In this document: positions 8,182 to 15,645 of the stretch, piece after piece | How positions within the stretch are numbered: the first letter of the stretch is position 1 | Layout of the letters: every line of letters begins with the position of its first letter | Assembly (NCBI GenBank): GCA_041572275.1 | Contig: JBFFSQ010000017.1 | Location: forward strand, 1 to 26,924 | DNA from: JBFFSQ01 sp041572275 | GTDB taxonomy: Bacteria > Pseudomonadota > Gammaproteobacteria > SZUA-229 | Direction of reading: 5' to 3' | DNA length: 26,924 nt | Notes under the pieces: model-generated | Told to the model about the DNA's origin: nothing | Seen by the model: only the letters and a program-made list of their open reading frames with translations | Database searches by the model: none | Position numbers and translations under genes: made by a program

Positions 8182-8424
8182 TTATTTCTGCAATGCTGAC
8201 TCGGCCTCTTTGGCCTGTTCTTTGAGGGCCTTGCCGCCTTTCTCCAACACCTCTCCGCTTTTTTCTATGAGCTTGCCACCTGTTGATTTGAGGGTGTCTT
8301 GAATGTCGGCTTCAGCGAATGGATTGCTAAATATGGGTTTGTCTTTGCCTATGTTGACGCCAAACCAGATACCGATGATGATGCCGATAATAATGCCGAT
8401 TATGAGAGCCTTAATTTGTTTCAT
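8182..8424 (-). CDS. Small membrane protein with an extended glycine zipper
   Basis: An 80-aa protein with a good Shine-Dalgarno (AAGGACA, 8431-8437) before ATG 8424. Residues 4-26 form one membrane helix in which glycines fall exactly every fourth residue (G10, G14, G18, G22, G26; GIIIGIIIGIWFGVNIG). The rest is a Lys/Glu-rich amphipathic helix with quasi-repeats (GKLIEKSGEVLEKGGKALKEQ). Glycine zippers pack helices into oligomers, so a homo-oligomeric inner-membrane protein is plausible. I do not recognise a family. It could be compared with small YtxH-like or glycine-zipper stress proteins, but no function is claimed. Confidence 0.75.
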   Translation of the reverse strand: MKQIKALIIGIIIGIIIGIWFGVNIGKDKPIFSNPFAEADIQDTLKSTGGKLIEKSGEVLEKGGKALKEQAKEAESALQK

Positions 8425-8502
8425 AACATTTGTCCTTATGGATTAATGCGCATCGTATCGTATGTACGATTGTATTATTTTGAGTAATTTACGTACGGTT
8501 GT

Positions 8503-9204
8503 CTATTGGCTTTCTGCCCAACGTTGTTGCGCTTCGAGCCGGGCAGCTTCCTGTTGCATTTTTTTCATAGCCGCTTCATAACGGCGACGTTTTTCGGCCT
8601 GCATCTGTTCACGATTGGGTTTGTTCTTTATAGTGGCAGCAGGCTGCGGTGATTGCTTTTTCGTTACTACCGGTTGTATTGCTTTTGTTTTCGCTTTTTG
8701 TGCCTCAAGTTCAGTTTGAGTCGCTTCAATTTCGCGATCAATCATACTGTTGCCTAAAGAGCCGGTTTGATTGAACAGCGCCAGGGCTCTGGCCAGGTCC
8801 TTGTTGACACCGATTCCATGGCGATACAGTTGACCCAGCAACAAGGTGGCGTCGACGTTATTGGCGTCAGTGCCTTTTTTGATGGTTTGCAGCCATTTTT
8901 CATGTTGCGTGGATTTGTAGCCTGAGCTTAGAATCTCGAGATAGATGAGTCTATTCTTGGCGGCTGTAGAACCACTGCTGGCAGCTTTGACGTACCAGTT
9001 TTTGGCTGCATTAATATCAATGTCTGTCCCTATACCCATTTCATAAAGGTTGCCTAGTTTATACTGGGCCAGTCGATTGCCCGAGGCGGCAAGCTTGGTT
9101 TGGACCTTGAATAGCTGGGTGTAAACATCAGCGTAGACGACTTGTGGCGGTATAAGCAAACAGTGTACGAGCAGGATTGTCTGTAAGAGCGTTGTTTTAG
9201 ACAT
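8503..9204 (-). CDS. Secreted Sel1-like repeat protein
   Basis: A 233-aa protein with a signal peptide (residues 1-25, ending PPQVVYA). Two Sel1-type TPR units are readable: YKLGNLYEMGIGTDIDINAA (about 46-65, continuing to ~80) and LLLGQLYRHGIGVNKDLARA (about 121-140). Each shows the 'lG.lY..G.Gv..d...A' pattern. A charged tail from about residue 190 (EKRRRYEAAMKKMQQEAARL) looks like a single helix or coiled coil. Sel1 proteins usually act as protein-interaction scaffolds in the periplasm. The partner is unknown. The minus-strand neighbour downstream is 78 bases away and may share the transcript. Confidence 0.85.
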   Translation of the reverse strand: MSKTTLLQTILLVHCLLIPPQVVYADVYTQLFKVQTKLAASGNRLAQYKLGNLYEMGIGTDIDINAAKNWYVKAASSGSTAAKNRLIYLEILSSGYKSTQHEKWLQTIKKGTDANNVDATLLLGQLYRHGIGVNKDLARALALFNQTGSLGNSMIDREIEATQTELEAQKAKTKAIQPVVTKKQSPQPAATIKNKPNREQMQAEKRRRYEAAMKKMQQEAARLEAQQRWAESQ

Positions 9205-9279
9205 AATGCTTCACCCGATTAAGTAAAATTAATCTTAATAAACTTATGGTTATATTTTTTTCATTTATTATTTAATGCT

Positions 9280-9480
9280 TTGAAAAGTCGATGTGCTGGA
9301 ATTATTGATTATTATTCATGTGACTCTGAGGCATTCAGAGTAAAAAAACATGATGTTTTTATTAAAATTATAAATTCGACCAGTTTTTTAAGTGTATATC
9401 ATAAAAAAGACTATGCAAAGGTAAAAGCGATTTGCGACGATTTACAGAGTCGTGCATGCTTGTTGATCAGCGCATCTTGA
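9280..9480 (+). CDS. Doubtful 66-aa ORF upstream of the 9498 gene
   Basis: An open frame beginning at TTG 9280 and ending 17 bases before the next start. The product is basic with three Cys and no membrane segment or recognised motif. There is no Shine-Dalgarno before the TTG and no ATG in the first half. The DNA is very AT-rich, as is the intergenic sequence around it. It might be a leader ORF, but a chance frame is at least as likely. Confidence 0.2.
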   Translation: MKSRCAGIIDYYSCDSEAFRVKKHDVFIKIINSTSFLSVYHKKDYAKVKAICDDLQSRACLLISAS

Positions 9481-9497
9481 AACAAGGAATATTAAAC

Positions 9498-9845
9498 ATG
9501 ACTCATATTGGTCCCATTTGGCCGGCTGTGATTAAGCATGAAGGAGATGATGAATTAATGTACCTGAGTGGTGATGTGGATTGGCAGCAGGCAGCTGAGC
9601 ATACATTGTTTAGTACAGGTGGTGATGTATTGATTGATAGTCAGGGACGTTTGTTTCACTGTCAAACGGATGCGGGTGTTTCCGTCCTGTATTTAACTGA
9701 CCGTGTTATGGGCCTGGAGGATTTTACGCAGATACTGAAACAACATATGGTGGCCTTGAATCAGTGCTGTGTGAGTAAATTGTATATTGATACTATTGCA
9801 CAGGGCTTGCAGATGGTGATGGATACAGTGGATGACCGGGGCTGA
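9498..9845 (+). CDS. Small cytosolic protein of unknown function (possibly DUF4144-like)
   Basis: A 115-aa protein. The frame opens earlier at 9432, but ATG 9498 has an AAGGAAT Shine-Dalgarno (9484-9490) at proper spacing, while the upstream extension looks unlike protein. The N terminus (GPIWPAVIKHEGDDELMYLS) resembles the 'WPaiik.egDdEL.yl' opening I associate with DUF4144, a gammaproteobacterial family of about this length; that match is from memory and tentative. No signal peptide, no membrane helix. It stands alone between AT-rich sequence and a convergent lysR gene. Confidence 0.65.
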   Translation: MTHIGPIWPAVIKHEGDDELMYLSGDVDWQQAAEHTLFSTGGDVLIDSQGRLFHCQTDAGVSVLYLTDRVMGLEDFTQILKQHMVALNQCCVSKLYIDTIAQGLQMVMDTVDDRG

Positions 9846-9920
9846 AAATACTGCCCTGGGAGAACATCTGATATATTCAGCCTGATCAGCATCGTGCGAG
9901 TATGTCAGGTAAACATCATT

Positions 9921-10835
9921 TCAGCTGAGCTGTTCCAGATTTTCTGTGTGAAGCATACGAATAAATTCATCGGCGACTGGATGGTTGAGTTTTTTCTGGT
10001 TGCGGGCAATCCATAAGGTACGCATGATGCGGAAGCCATTGACTTTGATGTGGTATAAACGCTTGCGTCTGACCTGTTCTAGTACTGCAAAGCGCGGTAA
10101 AAAGCTCACATGTTGACCTCGAGCCAGTATATTAACAATGGTGTCTGAGGAACCTACTTCCATAGCGATATTCAGTTCGTGTATCCCGATGTTCTGCAGT
10201 GCAGTATCCAGTGCCTCACGGCTAGATGAGCGCTGTTCACGCAATACATAGGTGAGCTGGCCGAGCTGTTCCACGGGCAATAAGTCAGTGCCCGTGAGCG
10301 GGTGGCTCCGGCCGCAGACCAACCAGAGTTCATCATCTGACCAACGCTGTACCAGTATATCAGGGTGATCAGGAGCACTTTCCATCAGGGCTAAATCTGT
10401 GATGCCAGTGGCCAGGTGGGACTGGATCTTGCGGCTATAGGTCATTCGACTATCGACCTTGAATTCTGGATGTTTTTCACTGAAGCGAAGTAGTAGTTCT
10501 GGCAGTAAATGTTCACCGATGGAAAATGTGACCTCCAGGTGCATAGAAGTCAGGCCCTTGGCCATATTTTGCAATTCATGTTGCAGGGTAAATTGTCGAT
10601 CAAGTGTCTGCACGGCCAGCAGATAGACTTTTTCACCTGCCGAGGTTAAGCGTAAACGACCACCAACGCGTTCCATCAGGGGGAGGCCATAAGTGGCTTC
10701 GAGAGCTCGCAAGCGTTTGGTTACTGCTGGTTGTCCAATGTGCAGCACGTTGGCGGCAGCCTGTACGCCGCCTTTTTCGACTACGGCACGTAAAGCGGCC
10801 CATTCGCTAAGATCTGGGAGGTTTTTATATTCCAT
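9921..10835 (-). CDS. LysR-family transcriptional regulator, divergent from a SulP transporter
   Basis: A 304-aa LysR regulator. The winged helix-turn-helix occupies about residues 8-65 (GVQAAANVLHIGQPAVTKRLRALE, then LPLMERVGGRLRLTSAGE). The effector-binding domain runs from about 90 to 295. Its Shine-Dalgarno AGGAC (minus strand of 10844-10848) fits ATG 10835. It is transcribed away from the SulP gene at 11205; LysR regulators usually control the divergent gene, so it probably governs that transporter in response to a small ligand. In chemolithoautotrophs, LysR proteins beside SulP or other inorganic-carbon transporters are common. The ligand here (bicarbonate, sulfate or other) cannot be read from the sequence. 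Confidence 0.93.
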   Translation of the reverse strand: MEYKNLPDLSEWAALRAVVEKGGVQAAANVLHIGQPAVTKRLRALEATYGLPLMERVGGRLRLTSAGEKVYLLAVQTLDRQFTLQHELQNMAKGLTSMHLEVTFSIGEHLLPELLLRFSEKHPEFKVDSRMTYSRKIQSHLATGITDLALMESAPDHPDILVQRWSDDELWLVCGRSHPLTGTDLLPVEQLGQLTYVLREQRSSSREALDTALQNIGIHELNIAMEVGSSDTIVNILARGQHVSFLPRFAVLEQVRRKRLYHIKVNGFRIMRTLWIARNQKKLNHPVADEFIRMLHTENLEQLS

Positions 10836-10843
10836 ATAGGAAT
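10829..10843. promoter_or_regulatory. T-N11-A dyad over the lysR start codon, possible autoregulatory operator
   Basis: ATTCC and GGAAT form a five-base inverted repeat separated by five bases and match the T-N11-A LysR box layout. The dyad covers the lysR start codon and lies next to its Shine-Dalgarno. LysR boxes are usually further upstream, so this would be an unusual autorepression site or coincidence. Confidence 0.3.
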
Positions 10844-11204
10844 GTCCTGATAAATCTTTTCATTAGGAAATACTTATTCAAAGCTGGATAATTCGCCGTG
10901 TTGAAAGGGATGTTACTGTCATTCTGTTACTGGTCTGACAGGCATCTGTGATACGAATATTCCAATAAGTTTGATTCTATACGCTTAAGCGGTCGCTGTG
11001 TAGCTGCTTGTGCATCGGTTCCCCCCAGATCCGAATTTGATTCATTGATTGACATGCAGTGGGGCCCTGGCTGGATTGGGCGTTCCATATGCTGCATGTA
11101 TATCGCTGATGGCACCCTTTTTTCAGGTGACCAGGTAATTATTCTGTCGCAGTGAGCGCCCTTTCTGAACTCTTAACCTACTGTATAAAAGGCATCAACG
11201 TACT
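10836..11204. other. Divergent lysR-sulP intergenic region
   Basis: A 369-base region that should contain both promoters and the LysR operator. I see a TATAAA-like -10 close before sulP (about 11184-11189) without a good -35, and an imperfect hairpin around AAGC...GCTT near 10985-11010. A C-run and a G-run (about 11020-11065) make the centre locally GC-rich. No ORF in it has a convincing start or coding pattern. Confidence 0.5.
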
Positions 11205-12935
11205 ATGAATCTGGTTGCAATATTCCCGTTCCTGGCCTGGTTTAAAACACTGAGCAAAGACAGCCTGAAACACGATATGGTCGCCGGTTTTACCGGGGCT
11301 GTTATTGTACTGCCACAGGGTGTGGCCTTCGCCACTATTGCGGGTCTGCCGCCAGAGTACGGTTTGTATACCGCGATGATCACACCTATTGTGGCTGCAC
11401 TGTTTGGATCTTCATTGCACCTGATTTCCGGACCCACCACCGCAATATCGATAGTGGTGTTTTCCGCCGTGAGTCATCATGCTACACCCGGCACACCAGA
11501 GTTTATTTCTCTGGTTCTGACCATCACCTTCCTGGCAGGTATCTATCAGCTGGCATTTGGTCTGGCGCGACTCGGCGTGCTGGTTAATTTTGTGTCGCAT
11601 ACTGTGGTGATTGGTTTTACCACGGGCGCGGCCATTCTTATTGCTACCAGCCAGATCAAGAACATCCTTGGTATTAGTTTACCTGCAGGCGAAACCTTTC
11701 TGCATACCTGGGGGTTGGTGGTTGAAAAAATCACAGATACTAACGGATATGTACTAGTGACAGCCCTGGTGACACTGATTACGGCACTGGTTATTAAGCG
11801 GGTGTTGCCAAAAATCCCTAACTTGTTGATTGGCCTGGTAGTCGGTAGCCTGGTGGCTTTGGTGCTGGGTGGGGTCAGTCAGGGTATTAAGCTAGTAGGA
11901 GAAATTCCTGCTCAACTGCCACCGCTATCGGCACCAGACTTTTCGTTTGATGTTATCAAGATGCTGGCGCCAGAAGCCTTTGCTGTTGCCCTGCTGGGTT
12001 TGATCGAAGCAGTATCCATTAGTCGTTCCATTGCCACCAAGTCCAACCAGCGCATTCATTCCAGCCAGGAGTTTATTGGGCAGGGTCTGTCGAATATTGT
12101 TGGTAGCTTTTTTTCCAGTTATGCGGGTTCAGGTTCATTCACCCGTTCAGGAATTAACTATGCTGCTGGGGCTAAAACGCCGATGTCAGCGATTTTTGCT
12201 GCAATATTCCTGATGTTGATCATTTTGCTGATTGCACCATTAACCGCTTATTTACCGGTTGCAGCAATGGGTGGGGTGATCTTGATTGTGGCCTGGAACC
12301 TGGTGGACTTTCATCACATCAAACAGATTCTGAAATACAGTAAATCAGAAACGTCTATCTTGTTGACGACATTCTTCGCAACATTATTTCTGGAGCTGGA
12401 GTTTGCCATATACATGGGTGTTTTGCTGTCACTGGTGATTTTCCTTGCGCGTACATCAACGCCTGAAGTGGTTACTCTCGGACTGAGTGATGAGGGCAAT
12501 GAGCGAAAGAAATTTATCAATATCGCCACAAAACCGGTTAACCAGTGTCCGCAGCTGAAAGTGATACGTGTCGATATGTCTGTGTATTTTGGTTCCTTGA
12601 ATAATATTCAGAATCGACTTCATCATATTGTCGAGAATGAACGTATTCATCATATCCTGATTGTTGGTACCGGGATTAATTTCATTGATCTAAGTGGTGC
12701 CGAAATGCTGGCCACAGAAGGTAAACGCCTGAAGGAACTCGGAGGCGGACTATATTTTGCAGAACTTAAATCCAGTGTATATGAGTTTGTCAGCAAGAAT
12801 TACCTGGTGAAGAAAATTGGCAATACACATTTCTTTGATAAGAAGAGTCAGGCGATTGCTGGCATTTACAAAAAGCTGGATAAAGATGTGTGCAGTCAAT
12901 GTCCAACACGTGTGTTTGAAGAGTGTGAATGGTAG
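11205..12935 (+). CDS. SulP-family anion transporter with STAS domain
   Basis: A 576-aa SLC26/SulP permease. The N-terminal three quarters contain the usual string of transmembrane helices, beginning DMVAGFTGAVIVLPQGVAFA and GLPPEYGLYTA, both hallmark SulP segments. A STAS domain follows from about residue 440 to 548 (ILIVGTGINFIDLSGAEMLA). The tail ends in a Cys group, C-S-Q-C-P-T-R-V-F-E-E-C. Members carry sulfate, bicarbonate or other oxyanions, often with Na+ or H+. The divergent lysR gene and the likely autotrophic host make bicarbonate uptake reasonable, but sulfate is equally open. RBS is weak (AAGGC about eleven bases before the ATG). A terminator follows at 12995-13048. Confidence 0.93.
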   Translation: MNLVAIFPFLAWFKTLSKDSLKHDMVAGFTGAVIVLPQGVAFATIAGLPPEYGLYTAMITPIVAALFGSSLHLISGPTTAISIVVFSAVSHHATPGTPEFISLVLTITFLAGIYQLAFGLARLGVLVNFVSHTVVIGFTTGAAILIATSQIKNILGISLPAGETFLHTWGLVVEKITDTNGYVLVTALVTLITALVIKRVLPKIPNLLIGLVVGSLVALVLGGVSQGIKLVGEIPAQLPPLSAPDFSFDVIKMLAPEAFAVALLGLIEAVSISRSIATKSNQRIHSSQEFIGQGLSNIVGSFFSSYAGSGSFTRSGINYAAGAKTPMSAIFAAIFLMLIILLIAPLTAYLPVAAMGGVILIVAWNLVDFHHIKQILKYSKSETSILLTTFFATLFLELEFAIYMGVLLSLVIFLARTSTPEVVTLGLSDEGNERKKFINIATKPVNQCPQLKVIRVDMSVYFGSLNNIQNRLHHIVENERIHHILIVGTGINFIDLSGAEMLATEGKRLKELGGGLYFAELKSSVYEFVSKNYLVKKIGNTHFFDKKSQAIAGIYKKLDKDVCSQCPTRVFEECEW

Positions 12936-12994
12936 CGATGTCAGCGATCTTGAAGATCGGCTCAATCAGATGGAGTTATTCAGTATGATTCAGA

Positions 12995-13048
12995 GGTGCC
13001 ACTATCAAGGCTTTCAATAGGGCTTGTCGATAGTGGATACCTTTTTTT
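12995..13048 (+). terminator. Rho-independent terminator after sulP
   Basis: GGT-CCACTATC (12995-13006, one extra base between) pairs with GATAGTGG-ACC (13029-13041), eight perfect pairs plus three outer pairs, followed directly by seven T (13042-13048). The loop is long (22 bases). Confidence 0.7.
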
Positions 13049-13173
13049 GAATTGATATCGGAAGATATCTGATTTTACTGTTTTGAATACTACGTAAAAC
13101 GAATTAGGTGGTATCCATAGACACTTTGACTATAATCCTTAATGTTTAGAAAGATAATAATGATTCAGGGGTT

Positions 13174-13803
13174 ATGATGAAAGTTTTCATGTCGATAGTT
13201 TTAATGCTGGTTATGTTGCCAGTATTAGCAAGTCAGCGGGCTATTACAGATACAGGGGATGAGGTAATACTGAATACGGATGGAACCTGGGTATACGCAT
13301 CGCGTGCAGCGAAAAATTTAGCAAAAATCAGAACCAATAAAACAGTATTTAAAAAACCAGAAAGCTCTAATTTCCAGCTCAAGAGTAAGAAAAATGATTC
13401 GGCATTCTGGATTAATCCAGGCAAGTGGAGCTTTAAAAAGGCAGTATCTAATACCGAAGCTGAATATGAGTTTCAGTTGAAGGGCAAAGACCTCTACGGG
13501 ATGGCAGTGACTGAGGAGATTGAGATTTCCCTGGAATCACTGGTTGATCTGGCACTGAGCAATGCACAGAGTGCGGCACCGGATGCGCGGGTGACGAAAA
13601 AGGAATACCGAAATGTCAATGGCAAGAAAGTGATTTACATGGAAATACAGGGCACCATTCAGAGCATCAAATTTACCTACATGGGTTATTACTACTCTAA
13701 TGCCTCCGGCTCTACGCAGTTGATTACCTATACCGCGACAAACCTGGTTCCCAAATATAAAAAAGAAGTCAATGATTTCCTGAATGGTTTTATCGAGCAG
13801 TGA
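13174..13803 (+). CDS. Secreted protein of unknown function
   Basis: A 209-aa protein with a signal peptide (MMKVFMSIVLMLVMLPVLAS, cleavage near residue 20). The mature N terminus has a short motif, TDTGDEVILNTDGTWVY, of the 'G..v.LndDGTW.y' kind that appears in many periplasmic SH3-like proteins. The remaining ~150 residues look like a soluble alpha/beta domain with no Cys. ATG 13174 or 13177 could start; both share the same weak GGGG upstream. A small membrane protein and a CPBP protease follow in the same direction at 51 and 54 bases, suggesting a loose operon. I do not recognise the family. Confidence 0.7.
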   Translation: MMKVFMSIVLMLVMLPVLASQRAITDTGDEVILNTDGTWVYASRAAKNLAKIRTNKTVFKKPESSNFQLKSKKNDSAFWINPGKWSFKKAVSNTEAEYEFQLKGKDLYGMAVTEEIEISLESLVDLALSNAQSAAPDARVTKKEYRNVNGKKVIYMEIQGTIQSIKFTYMGYYYSNASGSTQLITYTATNLVPKYKKEVNDFLNGFIEQ

Positions 13804-13854
13804 AAAAAATAAGTTTCGATATATTGGGTTCACGGTGCAAGACCTGAGATTGAT

Positions 13855-14199
13855 GTGAAATTATTTATCCTTCTGGCTGCAATGACTGTGTGGGTGGGCG
13901 CCAGCCTGAATTCTGCAGTAGATGATCTAGTCTATCTGCTATGGTTTGTTGCCGCTGTAGCAACCTGGTATAGCACTTCGATGGTATTCATGTTGTTAGT
14001 CTTGACCTGCGCTGTCAGTTACAGATATATGGCTATTGATTCCGGGGGTGTCCTGACTGCATCTATTCTGCCCTGGCTGTTCTGGATTTCATTGGTCATT
14101 ATTTTATTGCAGTTGTTCTTGAAGTATTCAGCGTTTATTACTGCTAATGGTGATGGCGGTGGTGGTTTTTTCGATGGTGATATCGGCGGTGGTGATTAA
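13855..14199 (+). CDS. Small membrane protein with Gly/Asp-rich C-terminal tail
   Basis: A 114-aa protein read from GTG 13855. About four short hydrophobic helices fill residues 3-20, 24-42, 43-60 and 66-88. The end is an unusual flexible tail, NGDGGGGFFDGDIGGGD. This recalls the Gly-rich tails of TPM/YgcG-type membrane proteins, but without their Ser. No clear Shine-Dalgarno is seen. It lies between a secreted protein and a CPBP intramembrane protease, so it may be a partner or substrate of that protease; that is inference only. Confidence 0.6.
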   Translation: MKLFILLAAMTVWVGASLNSAVDDLVYLLWFVAAVATWYSTSMVFMLLVLTCAVSYRYMAIDSGGVLTASILPWLFWISLVIILLQLFLKYSAFITANGDGGGGFFDGDIGGGD

Positions 14200-14253
14200 G
14201 TCTGCTGTTAGTGCAACTTAAGGATAGAGTCTTACGAATATGACAGGGTTGTT

Positions 14254-15102
14254 ATGACAAGTTGTTTTTCTTCGCGTATTAAAGGTCGGTACATTGTTAT
14301 TTTATGGCTATTGCCAGTCATCTACATACCGGGCCTAGAGGATATTTATCAGTTACTACATGCAGAAACTGAGTGGTACTGGTTTGATCTAATCGCCATA
14401 TATTACTGGTACACAATGTTGTTTTTATTGTTGTTCTTTCTAGTCAAGCTCTCAGGTCTGGAGCTGAGACGTATGTATGGCCGTATCCAGCCGGCAGAAA
14501 TAATTCCTGCATTTAAACTGACAGCGTATATTTTTATCTTTTCTATTGCTGCAATCTATTGGCTTTTATATCCACTCTCATTCGTCGCACCAGAATTTGT
14601 CCAGTGGTGGTATCTTGATAGTCCGTCCTTTGTCTATATGGATATGGAACGTTTCCCTGTACTACCGAATGTGTTGAGCTTTGTAAGCTTGGTTATATTA
14701 GCGCCATTATTGGAAGAGTTCATGTTCAGGGGGTTGCTACTGCATCGCTGGAGTAAAAAATGGGGAATACTAAGAGCGGTGTTACTGTCATCGATATTGT
14801 TTGGTGTTCTACACCCTGATCCATTGGGTGCTGTAGTTTTCGGTATTGCAATGTGTATTCTCTATTTACGGACCCAGACATTATGGTTGCCCGTGATTTG
14901 TCATGCATTGAATAATCTTGCTGCCTGGTTAATTGAAATGGGCTATATGCTTTATCAAGAGGATGCATACGAATATACCCTGGAAGACTTTCAGGGCGAC
15001 TGGTATTGGGGAGTGATCTGTACATTGATTGTATTGTTCTGGAGTTATCGATATATATCTTCGCCTGGACGTGACCGTCATTGGTCCTTGCCAGCAGTAT
15101 AG
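14254..15102 (+). CDS. CPBP-family intramembrane glutamic-type protease
   Basis: A 282-aa multi-pass membrane protein of the CAAX-protease/bacteriocin-processing (CPBP, Abi) family. The three catalytic motifs are present: E154-E155-x3-R159 (LEEFMFRG), H187 (FGVLHPDP) and H217-x3-N221 region (CHALNNLAAW). The first two helices precede position 65, the core runs from about 90 to 230, and one more helix lies near 250-268. Such enzymes cleave within or near membranes; some process sorting-signal (CTERM) proteins, but I see no Cys-containing sorting tail in this window. The preceding small membrane protein is 54 bases upstream. Confidence 0.9.
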   Translation: MTSCFSSRIKGRYIVILWLLPVIYIPGLEDIYQLLHAETEWYWFDLIAIYYWYTMLFLLLFFLVKLSGLELRRMYGRIQPAEIIPAFKLTAYIFIFSIAAIYWLLYPLSFVAPEFVQWWYLDSPSFVYMDMERFPVLPNVLSFVSLVILAPLLEEFMFRGLLLHRWSKKWGILRAVLLSSILFGVLHPDPLGAVVFGIAMCILYLRTQTLWLPVICHALNNLAAWLIEMGYMLYQEDAYEYTLEDFQGDWYWGVICTLIVLFWSYRYISSPGRDRHWSLPAV

Positions 15103-15184
15103 GTGGGGCATATTCTGCTGTGCATATACGTTATTTGATACAAGAAAATTCAAGAATGATCATAGCTTTTAAAAAGGAGTCTTT

Positions 15185-15598
15185 ATGTCTGAATTATCTG
15201 GCACCTGTGCATGTGGGGTCGTTGAGTATACGATTGAGAAAAAGGCTCGATTGTTGGTCAATTGTCACTGTGGCTCATGTCGAAAAAGAAATGGCTCGGC
15301 ATTTTCAACTTATGCCATTATTCCTAAAAAGTTTTTTACCATCAGTCGTGGCGATGAGCATGTAAAAAGCTATGAGGCCATAGATGAAGGTATGAAGCAT
15401 TTTTGTCATCATTGTGGTACACCGATTTTCAATGATAATTACAAATACCCTGATCATTATATGCTGTATCTGGGGATGCTCGAAAATCAGGCAAAGCTGA
15501 GACCTAAATATAACCTTTACTGTGATAGCCAGTTACCCTGGGTGAACAAGATTTCAGATCTTGCAAATTTTCCGCAGTCAATGGGTACGGAAAGTTAA
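15185..15598 (+). CDS. GFA/CENP-V-type zinc-binding protein
   Basis: A 137-aa protein of the glutathione-dependent formaldehyde-activating (GFA) fold. Zinc ligands fall in the usual three groups: C8 and C10 (TCACG), C27, C29 and C32 (NCHCGSCRK) and C74, C77 (HFCHHCGTPIF). The length is normal. Many members have no proven enzyme activity, so 'Gfa' should not be taken as a reaction assignment. A strong AAAAAGGAG Shine-Dalgarno precedes ATG 15185. It appears to be a separate unit from the CPBP gene 82 bases upstream. Confidence 0.92.
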   Translation: MSELSGTCACGVVEYTIEKKARLLVNCHCGSCRKRNGSAFSTYAIIPKKFFTISRGDEHVKSYEAIDEGMKHFCHHCGTPIFNDNYKYPDHYMLYLGMLENQAKLRPKYNLYCDSQLPWVNKISDLANFPQSMGTES

Positions 15599-15645
15599 TA
15601 TTATTTCAACTTTGATTCATGCGAATTTCTTCGTAAGATGCCGCT

